A DNA stretch of 14,303 bases from CAYRGG01 sp964423745. GTDB lineage: Bacteria > Pseudomonadota > Gammaproteobacteria > Competibacterales > Competibacteraceae. The stretch lies in assembly GCA_964423745.1 (NCBI GenBank), contig CAYRGG010000085.1, forward strand, positions 1 to 14,303, given 5' to 3'. Below are positions 1 through 4,237 of this stretch, in pieces (the stretch's first letter is position 1; every line of letters starts with the position of its first letter). Under the pieces are notes generated by a model. That model was not told the DNA's origin. It saw only the letters and a list, made by a program, of their open reading frames with translations, and searched no databases. The position numbers and the translations under genes were made by a program.

Positions 1-84
1 GTAAGCCACCGCCAAGGGGTCGCTGAGAAGCGCGAATTTGTTAGGTTGATGAGCCAAGGCGGCGGCGGAGGTGACATCAATCAT
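1..84 (-). CDS. Partial unidentified ORF leaving the left edge
   Basis: An ATG at 84-82 opens a minus-strand frame of 28 codons that is still open at the window edge. It begins MIDVTSAAALAHQ and continues through a stretch ending LLSDPLAVAY. An in-frame TAG lies just upstream, so the ATG is the first available start of that type. No clear Shine-Dalgarno sequence precedes it. The opposite strand would encode a glycine-rich peptide, so this strand gives the more protein-like reading. I do not recognise the family and the fragment is too short to assign a function. Confidence 0.3.
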   Translation of the reverse strand, partial: MIDVTSAAALAHQPNKFALLSDPLAVAY

Positions 85-97
85 GACGAAACTCTAA

Positions 98-241
98 AAA
101 GCGGTACTGGCAGACAGCATCGGTGATGCTTATGAACTCGCAGTGATTGGAGCAACGCAAGAAACAGGCTTAAAAGACTTTCCAGAAAAGTGTCCTTACT
201 CCCTGGAACAGATTTTTGACCCTGACTTTTTTCCAGCATAG
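98..241 (+). pseudogene. C-terminal relic of a DUF29-family protein
   Basis: The plus strand from about 98 to the TAG at 239-241 reads as 47 residues containing ADSIGDAYELA, then QETGL, then FPEKCPYSLEQIFDPDFFP. This matches the C-terminal signature I know for DUF29 proteins (a D-A-Y repeat region, then ETGL, FP..CPY.LEQ.L...F.P). Full proteins are about 140-150 residues, so roughly the first two thirds are missing. An in-frame TAA at 95-97 and the unrelated sequence before it mark the break point. DUF29 genes are of unknown function and common in accessory regions. I judge this a relic because no start codon or N-terminal domain is present. A database search of the 47 residues would settle it. 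Confidence 0.65.
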
Positions 242-302
242 TCAGCTCTGATGACAACCCACACAAAGTTCCTGCGAAATGTGCCTCTGTGGCTTTGCAC
301 CG

Positions 303-554
303 TTATTTGCGGGTGACTGCTTGTTCCAGGGCCTCCCGAATAAACCGTTGATAGGGAATGCCACGCTGCTTTGCGCGTTCTTTAAGTGCGATAAGTAAGG
401 TTTGAGGTAGGCGCATATTCACTCTGGCATCCTTTTTTTCAAATTCAAATTGGACAGGTTTTGCGCCAGAAAGATCGTATTCTGAAAGATTAGCGCTTTC
501 CACAAAGTCCTCGGCTTCTTTGTCTGTCCTAAATGTCGGGATTTTCTTTTTCAT
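303..554 (-). CDS. brnA: BrnA/CopG-type antitoxin
   Basis: An 83-residue protein, the likely antitoxin of a type II toxin-antitoxin pair. The C-terminal half (about residues 44-80: RVNMRLPQTLL, then a helix ending REALEQAV) is a ribbon-helix-helix DNA-binding segment of the CopG/BrnA kind. The N-terminal half (KKKIPTFRTDKEAEDFVES, then a Y-D-L-S segment) matches the toxin-binding arm of this family. The ATG overlaps the last 26 bases of the toxin gene, so the two are translationally linked and share one promoter. The toxin-then-antitoxin order is typical for brnTA. By family analogy BrnA neutralises BrnT and represses the operon. I see no terminator after the TAA at 305-303. The call of antitoxin is firm; whether it falls under BrnA or the closely related CopG-antitoxin family is less certain. 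Confidence 0.85.
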   Translation of the reverse strand: MKKKIPTFRTDKEAEDFVESANLSEYDLSGAKPVQFEFEKKDARVNMRLPQTLLIALKERAKQRGIPYQRFIREALEQAVTRK

Positions 555-828
555 AGCTTTCTATCTCTTTTTGATGCATATAGCGGGCGCTGATGGGGCG
601 AATAAAGTTTTGGCCATTACGTTTGCAGGTAGTGAAAACAACAAAGACGTGCCGACCCGCTCCGGTGCGTCCAATGGCTTTCAGTCGTTCCTCAGTGATT
701 GAGTGAGCAGAGTCCGGTAGAACCATGACAGGTCGAGTGAAAAGAGCCTCAATTTCCGGTAGAGAAATACCATGTTTTTGACATTTCTCTCGATTTCCAT
801 CATCCCATTCAAAACCCGCTACGTTCAT
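529..828 (-). CDS. brnT: BrnT-family RNase toxin
   Basis: From the ATG at 828-826 this is 99 residues. The family pattern is visible: FEWDDGN (residues 7-12) followed by K18-H19-G20, then a hydrophobic beta strand (HVFVVFT, about 60-66), then the IRPISARY block (76-83) before a charged C-terminal helix. BrnT proteins are small RelE-like ribonucleases that cleave RNA and stop translation until bound by BrnA. A TTG at 864-862 would extend the frame by 12 codons. I prefer the ATG because the extra codons fall on a likely promoter (TTGACA at 864-859) and FEW then lies near the N terminus as usual for the family. No clear Shine-Dalgarno site precedes the ATG. The frame is intact, so the toxin may be active. 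Confidence 0.85.
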   Translation of the reverse strand: MNVAGFEWDDGNREKCQKHGISLPEIEALFTRPVMVLPDSAHSITEERLKAIGRTGAGRHVFVVFTTCKRNGQNFIRPISARYMHQKEIESYEKENPDI

Positions 829-834
829 GCTGAA

Positions 835-864
835 AAGATAAATTTTTGTGCATACATTTGTCAA
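835..864 (-). promoter_or_regulatory. Candidate brnTA promoter
   Basis: A perfect -35 TTGACA (864-859) is followed after 18 bases by TATCTT (840-835, 4 of 6 matches to the -10 consensus). The proposed brnT ATG is only 6 bases past the -10, so the transcript would be nearly leaderless. The TGA that ends the Uma2 relic lies inside this -35 box. Confidence 0.45.
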
Positions 865-950
865 CCTTTATGGCGATATAAATGGTCCTCCGGCCATGTC
901 AGATAGTCATGATAGGTGTAGATAGATTGGTCTAAAATCTGCTGAGCCAT
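861..950 (-). pseudogene. N-terminal relic of a Uma2 (DUF820) family nuclease
   Basis: The minus strand from ATG 950-948 reads 29 codons to a TGA at 863-861. It contains YTYHDYLTWPED, the recognisable N-terminal block of Uma2/DUF820 proteins (usually Y-T-x-x-D-Y-L-x-W-P-x-x-E-R-x-E-L-I-x-G). The usual E-R-x-E-L-I-x-G continuation is missing. About 150-160 residues, including the restriction-endonuclease-like core, have been lost. The relic ends where the brnTA promoter begins, suggesting that insertion or deletion at this point removed the rest. No function is expected. Confidence 0.6.
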
Positions 951-1021
951 GGTGGTTATGCCTCGTAAGCTATGATCGTTTGCCCGTCCGCCAAGTTTAT
1001 AAGAATTTTTGTAGCTGCTCA

Positions 1022-1054
1022 TCCGTCATTCTGGCAGGGATTGCCGGAATCCAG
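1022..1054. repeat. REP-like palindromic element
   Basis: The sequence beginning CCGTCATTCT (1023) contains arms ATTCTGGCA (1028-1036) and TGCCGGAAT (1042-1050), which pair with one G-T wobble around a 5-base loop, and ends in CCAG. It fits the widespread proteobacterial palindrome of the form GTCATTCC-x-GC-loop-GC-x-GGAATCCAG. Read as protein on the minus strand it gives the familiar artefact of this repeat (W-I-P-A...M-T). A second hairpin starting with the same CCGTCATTCT lies at 10138. Confidence 0.6.
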
Positions 1055-1084
1055 TTGCCAGGATGGTCGTATGTTCGCTTATCC

Positions 1085-1124
1085 TTGAATAAATATGCAT
1101 GATTATTTAATATTATATGCATAT
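1085..1124 (+). promoter_or_regulatory. Candidate vapBC promoter and operator
   Basis: TTGAAT (1085-1090) and TAATAT (1108-1113) are separated by 17 bases. Two copies of ATATGCAT lie at 1093-1100 and 1115-1122, starting 22 bases apart, about two helical turns; the second is extended to the palindromic ATATGCATAT. VapBC operons are normally self-repressed through paired palindromic sites over the promoter, so these are the likely VapB-VapC binding sites. A strong GGAGG (1129-1133) precedes vapB. Confidence 0.5.
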
Positions 1125-1138
1125 CGACGGAGGCAAAC

Positions 1139-1333
1139 ATGAGAACTACGCTTGACTTACCTGAAGACTTACTGAACGAAGCAATGAAAATAACCCATAC
1201 AAGTACAAAAACTGGAGTTATTGTGAAAGCTTTGGAAGAGTTGATAAGAAAATCAAAAATTTCTGACTTAAAAAACTATAAAGGTAAAATTGATTTAGAT
1301 ATTGATCTAAATAAAATCAGAGATCGCCATTAA
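1139..1333 (+). CDS. vapB: VapB-family antitoxin
   Basis: A 64-residue protein starting MRTTLDLPEDLLNEAMKI, the N-terminal strand and first helix of a ribbon-helix-helix domain of the small VapB (DUF2191-type) antitoxins. The second helix (TGVIVKALEELIRK, about residues 25-38) is followed by an acidic, flexible tail that in this family wraps the toxin. A GGAGG Shine-Dalgarno site lies 5 bases before the ATG. The stop TAA shares one base with the ATG of vapC (TAATG), giving translational coupling. The gene is much richer in A and T than the housekeeping genes to the right, consistent with horizontal acquisition. Confidence 0.85.
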   Translation: MRTTLDLPEDLLNEAMKITHTSTKTGVIVKALEELIRKSKISDLKNYKGKIDLDIDLNKIRDRH

Positions 1334-1713
1334 TGGCAATTTTGGTTGATACATCCATATGGATTGATTATTTTCGGAAAGGTAATAATTCTCAAGACTT
1401 AGATAGCCTAATTGATGAAAACCTTCTCGTCACGAACGAAATAATATTAGCTGAGCTAGTGCCTTACCTAAAGATAAAAAAACAAGCAAAAGTTATTCAT
1501 CTTCTTTACGAAATAAATCAAATCCTCTTAAATATAAACTGGCAAGAGATCATTGAGTTTCAAGTAAATTGTCTCAAAAATGGTGTCAATGGGGTAGGTG
1601 TACCCGATTTGATTATTGCCCAAAATGCCCAGCAGTATAATTGTAAAGTTTATTCTCTTGATAAACACTTTCGTTTCTTAGGTCAAGTACTGAAAGTCAA
1701 ACTACACAAATAA
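1333..1713 (+). CDS. vapC: VapC-family PIN-domain toxin
   Basis: A 126-residue PIN-domain protein. It starts with LVDTSIWIDYF, giving the first catalytic aspartate (D6). The other acidic residues of the PIN site are present: E41 in NEIILAELV, D92 in GVPDLIIA, and D110 in YSLDKHF. All four metal-binding positions are intact, so the nuclease is probably active. VapC toxins cleave initiator tRNA, other tRNAs or rRNA; the sequence does not show which target this one uses. It pairs with the overlapping upstream vapB. The stop codon is only 5 bases from the encoded CCA end of the convergent tRNA-Arg gene and I see no terminator between them, so vapC transcripts may run antisense through the tRNA. 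Confidence 0.9.
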   Translation: MAILVDTSIWIDYFRKGNNSQDLDSLIDENLLVTNEIILAELVPYLKIKKQAKVIHLLYEINQILLNINWQEIIEFQVNCLKNGVNGVGVPDLIIAQNAQQYNCKVYSLDKHFRFLGQVLKVKLHK

Positions 1714-1718
1714 AGATT

Positions 1719-1795
1719 TGGCGCGCCCGGAGAGACTCGAACTCCCGACCACCTGGTTCGAAGCCAGGTACTCTATCCAACTGAGCTACGGGCGC
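1719..1795 (-). tRNA. tRNA-Arg (anticodon UCG)
   Basis: A 77-base cloverleaf with the CCA end encoded. Acceptor arms GCGCCCG and CGGGCGC pair perfectly with G as discriminator base. The anticodon stem CCTGG/CCAGG encloses the loop CTTCGAA, giving anticodon TCG, which reads CGA. The T loop has the canonical GTTCGAG. It is transcribed towards the accessory patch, and its 3' end is the boundary of that patch. Confidence 0.95.
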
Positions 1796-1821
1796 TTTTG
1801 ATTAAGTGACTTGAGTGGTGT

Positions 1822-1850
1822 GTTATAAAATCTAGAGAAGCTCAGTTTAA
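1822..1850 (-). promoter_or_regulatory. Candidate tRNA-Arg promoter
   Basis: On the minus strand TTAAAC (1850-1845) is followed after 17 bases by TATAAC (1827-1822, 5 of 6 matches to the -10 consensus), 26 bases before the mature tRNA 5' end. The -35 is weak. Confidence 0.35.
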
Positions 1851-1882
1851 GTAGTAGCTTTATGGTGCTTAAAAATATACTC

Positions 1883-1907
1883 CTTTAAGCAACAAATGTC
1901 ATTAATA
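1883..1907. repeat. Direct repeat, left copy
   Basis: A 25-base sequence with core ACAAATGTCATT recurs at 2745-2769 in the same orientation with two mismatches (1891 and 1904, both A versus G in the other copy). The two copies bracket the HTH antitoxin gene and toxin relic. Confidence 0.75.
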
Positions 1908-2134
1908 CAGTGCTTGTCTTACCACCTCTTACCAGCTATCAGTTTTGCATGACCTCATAAAATTGGTGATAGCTTTCGAAATTGAAAAGAGTCAAATCAC
2001 GGTGCCCTCAGCTGATCATGTACCATTAGGTGTTTTTTGACTGTTTCAGAAATTTTGTTTATTTCGTTTATGCTATGCTTTTTAATTACCGTTAAGGCGC
2101 ACAGTAGAAAATGATTCATAAGCGAGGGTTGATT

Positions 2135-2587
2135 ATGTCCACTCAGAAAATAGTCCATTTGCCCACCCCGGCAGAGGTGGAGCAGGCGAAAACTTCAAGC
2201 CGCACCCTCTCAAAATATGCCGATGTTGAGAGGGTTCAGCTTTCTCTGAGGGATTGTAACGATAAATCCGATGATTTGGTTTTACCTAGGTATGTGCTGC
2301 AAATCCTTTTGGATGTACTGTCTGAAATGTCCAAGGGAAACGCAATCAGCTTGATTCCCCATCATCAGGAAGTGAGCACCCAGGAAGCGGCAAGTCTACT
2401 GAATGTAAGCCGTCCCTTCTTGGTCGGCTTACTTGAGAAAGGTGAGATACCGTTCAGAAAAGTCGGCGCCCATCGCCGGGTGCTACTGAAGGACGTAATC
2501 GACTATAAAGAGCGCTGTGATCATCAGCGTGCCAATGCCCTGGACGAGCTGACTGCGTTTTCCCAGGAAAACGATATGGGGTACTAA
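2135..2587 (+). CDS. Excisionase-type HTH protein, orphan antitoxin
   Basis: From the ATG at 2135 this is 150 residues. Residues about 81-125 (STQEAASLLNVSRPF, then LEKGEIPFRKVGAHRRV, then a D-V-I-D-Y helix) are the MerR-like helix-turn-helix of the excisionase family. The N-terminal part has no domain I can name. Proteins of this length and layout usually lie directly upstream of a PIN-domain toxin and act as its antitoxin and repressor. Here only the toxin's tail follows (2601-2750). The start at 2135 is chosen because GAGGG (2124-2128) lies 6 bases before it. An in-frame ATG at 2111 would add eight residues but has no well-spaced ribosome site. The reading frame is intact, so the gene may still be expressed. 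Confidence 0.8.
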   Translation: MSTQKIVHLPTPAEVEQAKTSSRTLSKYADVERVQLSLRDCNDKSDDLVLPRYVLQILLDVLSEMSKGNAISLIPHHQEVSTQEAASLLNVSRPFLVGLLEKGEIPFRKVGAHRRVLLKDVIDYKERCDHQRANALDELTAFSQENDMGY

Positions 2588-2600
2588 TCGGTGTGGCTAA

Positions 2601-2750
2601 GTTTTCAGTGGTTGTTGTAAAGCTATTCGGGCTCAAAGACTGGCACTGAAAAATCCTGCAGTTGGATCTGAAGACTTTCTTTCTAATTTGCAAAAGCAAC
2701 AGCTCCCGCAGAATGTTGCAAAGCTAAAAGAGTTTATTGAGTTTCTTTAA
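2601..2750 (+). pseudogene. C-terminal relic of a PIN-domain toxin
   Basis: After an in-frame TAA at 2598-2600, 49 codons run to the TAA at 2748-2750. They include KAIRAQRLALKNP, then EDFLSNLQKQQLPQNVAKLKEF. This matches the tail of PIN toxins that partner with excisionase-type antitoxins (a helix of the type A-x-R-x-x-R-x-x-L-x-N-P, then an L-x-x-x-G-L-P-x-x-V-A-x-L motif). The start and all catalytic acidic residues of the PIN fold, about 130 residues, are missing, so the toxin is dead. The deletion lies between the antitoxin stop (2587) and about 2601. The stop codon is part of the right-hand direct repeat. A second reading is an insertion scar with unrelated filler, but the protein match makes a simple deletion likelier. 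Confidence 0.65.
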
Positions 2751-2769
2751 GCGACAAATGTCATTGATA
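2745..2769. repeat. Direct repeat, right copy
   Basis: Second copy of the 25-base repeat at 1883-1907 (23 of 25 identical). It begins with the last codon and stop of the PIN toxin relic and ends 18 bases before the ispH stop codon. Its core GACAAATGTC is itself a short palindrome. Confidence 0.75.
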
Positions 2770-2787
2770 ACAACTGAAACTTTCTGC

Positions 2788-3720
2788 TCACCGAAGCGCT
2801 TTCGGCATGGCGAACACCACATGTTCTTCACGGCCTTGGATTTCCTGCACCGAAGACGCTCCTAAAGCATATAGTCTTTCTATCACCGCTTTAACTAATA
2901 ATTCTGGCGCGGACGCCCCCGCCGTGATGCCGATGTTGTTTTTTTCATGAAGCCAATCGGCTTGGATGTCGTCAGGCCCATCGATCAGATAAGCCGTGTT
3001 GCCCGCCTTCTCGGCAACTTCTTGGAGTCGATTTGAGTTAGAGCTATTTCGCGAACCCACCACTAGGACTAAATCGCAGTTTCCAGCGAGATCCCGCACC
3101 GCATCCTGACGGTTTTGGGTGGCATAGCAGATGTCGTCTTTTTTAGGCCCTTGAATGTTCGGGAAGCGTTCTCGCAGCGCATCGATAATTTGGGCGGTGT
3201 CATCCACGGAAAGGGTGGTTTGGGTGCAATAGGCAAGCTGGTCAGGATGCTGTACGTCGAGTTCCCAAACATCTTCAGGATTTTGCACTAAGTACATTTT
3301 TCCTCCCTTGGATTCATCGTATTGACCCATGGTGCCTTCTACTTCCGGATGACCGCTGTGACCGATGAGAATCGCTTCCCGACCTGCTCGGCTAAGCCGG
3401 GTGACTTCCATATGCACTTTAGTGACCAAAGGGCAGGTGGCGTCGAACACGGTCAATTGCCGTTCCTGGGCTTCCTGACGCACGGCTTGGGAGACACCGT
3501 GGGCGCTAAAAATCACCGTGGCACCATCGGGGACCTCCCCCAGCTCTTCTACAAATATAGCGCCTTTAGCCCGGAGTCCGTCCACCACAAAACGGTTATG
3601 CACCACCTCGTGACGCACGTAGATGGGTGCGCCGAACAGCTCTAAGGCCCGTTCGACAATGGCGATGGCTCGGTCGACACCCGCACAAAAACCCCGTGGA
3701 TTGGCAAGTTGGATTTGCAT
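2788..3720 (-). CDS. ispH: 4-hydroxy-3-methylbut-2-enyl diphosphate reductase
   Basis: IspH (LytB), 310 residues, close to the usual ~315. It is a cytosolic [4Fe-4S] enzyme that reduces HMBPP to IPP and DMAPP, the last step of the MEP isoprenoid pathway. The three cluster cysteines are present: C12 in GFCAGVDRA, C96 in DATCPLV and C198 in DDICYAT. The substrate-binding residues H41 (EVVHN), H74 (SAHGV), H124 (HSGHPE) and the proton-donor E126 are also in place, as is the S-x-N pattern in SRNSSNSNRL. It is the last gene of the murJ-to-ispH run, 27 bases after lspA. The ATG has only a distant AAGG before it, so the start rests on family length. No intrinsic terminator is visible downstream. Confidence 0.97.
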   Translation of the reverse strand: MQIQLANPRGFCAGVDRAIAIVERALELFGAPIYVRHEVVHNRFVVDGLRAKGAIFVEELGEVPDGATVIFSAHGVSQAVRQEAQERQLTVFDATCPLVTKVHMEVTRLSRAGREAILIGHSGHPEVEGTMGQYDESKGGKMYLVQNPEDVWELDVQHPDQLAYCTQTTLSVDDTAQIIDALRERFPNIQGPKKDDICYATQNRQDAVRDLAGNCDLVLVVGSRNSSNSNRLQEVAEKAGNTAYLIDGPDDIQADWLHEKNNIGITAGASAPELLVKAVIERLYALGASSVQEIQGREEHVVFAMPKALR

Positions 3721-3747
3721 AAGAAAATAATACCTTAAACGTTAAAA

Positions 3748-4230
3748 TTAACTGGCGCGTTCTGAGCTGGATGTTTGGGCGCCGACAAAACTTTCTATGA
3801 TCCATAAAACAGCGCCCACGGTAATGGCGGAGTCGGCTATGTTAAAGGCAGGCCAATACCAACTTTCGTAATAAAGCTGAATAAAGTCAATCACATGACC
3901 ATATAAAATACGGTCGATCAAGTTGCCGATTGCCCCGCCGATAATCAACGCCAGGGCCGCCGCCAGGCGAATTTCGTGTCTTTTCAAGCGGCTCATCCAA
4001 ATAATCAATATACTACTCACCACCACCGACAAGATCAAAAAAAACCACCGCTGCCAGCCTCCCGCATCGGCTAAAAAACTGAATGCGGCGCCGGGGTTGT
4101 ACATGAGCGTTAAATTAAAAAACGCCAACACAGGCACCGGCTCGTGGATCACTAGCATGGTTTCCGCAAGCCATTTGGTAAGCTGATCCAGCACCACCAC
4201 AAAAGCGCTTAACCAAAGCCACTTGAGCAT
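3748..4230 (-). CDS. lspA: Lipoprotein signal peptidase (signal peptidase II)
   Basis: A 160-residue inner-membrane aspartyl protease that removes the signal peptide of diacylated prolipoproteins. Four hydrophobic segments are visible (about residues 3-20, 33-45, 62-80 and 90-108, with a further one near 135-150 depending on how they are counted). The catalytic aspartates are D115 in GHVIDFI and D133 in FNIADSAI, with the conserved NLIDR block at 103-107. The open frame extends 48 codons further upstream into ileS, but the ATG at 4230 is right: the protein then starts with its first membrane segment (MLKWLWLSAF), GAGGTAAGG lies immediately upstream, and the ileS stop falls within that ribosome site, 7 bases before the ATG. 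This spacing implies coupled translation with ileS. Confidence 0.96.
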   Translation of the reverse strand: MLKWLWLSAFVVVLDQLTKWLAETMLVIHEPVPVLAFFNLTLMYNPGAAFSFLADAGGWQRWFFLILSVVVSSILIIWMSRLKRHEIRLAAALALIIGGAIGNLIDRILYGHVIDFIQLYYESWYWPAFNIADSAITVGAVLWIIESFVGAQTSSSERAS

Positions 4231-4237
4231 CCTTACC

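Larger units (their letters stand above)
1796..2134. other. Intergenic region between tRNA-Arg and the HTH antitoxin gene
   Basis: A stretch of 339 bases with no credible ORF on either strand. It holds the candidate tRNA-Arg promoter, the left copy of the 25-base direct repeat (1883-1907), an 8-base inverted repeat (AGCTATCA at 1934-1941, TGATAGCT at 1967-1974), and an AT-rich segment (2031-2090) with TTGACT at 2037-2042. That segment probably contains the promoter of the HTH gene, but I cannot place a convincing -10. Confidence 0.5.

Noticed and set aside
81..266. A 61-residue minus-strand ORF
   Set aside because: It lies opposite the DUF29 relic, which gives a recognisable motif on the plus strand; the minus reading is a shadow.
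529..864. brnT starting at the TTG at 864
   Set aside because: The extra 12 codons coincide with a perfect TTGACA and AT-rich promoter-like sequence, and the family N terminus starts near FEW, just after the ATG at 828.
997..1122. A 41-codon minus-strand ORF with an ATG in the vapBC operator region
   Set aside because: Its middle (W-I-P-A...R-M-T) is the usual translation artefact of the REP-like palindrome at 1022-1054. It has no ribosome site and overlaps the vapBC control region.
1934..1974. 8-base inverted repeat AGCTATCA/TGATAGCT with a 25-base spacer
   Set aside because: It is short, lies away from any clear promoter and could arise by chance. I note it only in the intergenic entry.
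2454..2699. An 81-residue minus-strand ORF
   Set aside because: It is antisense to the end of the HTH antitoxin gene and the toxin relic, has low-complexity content and no family resemblance.
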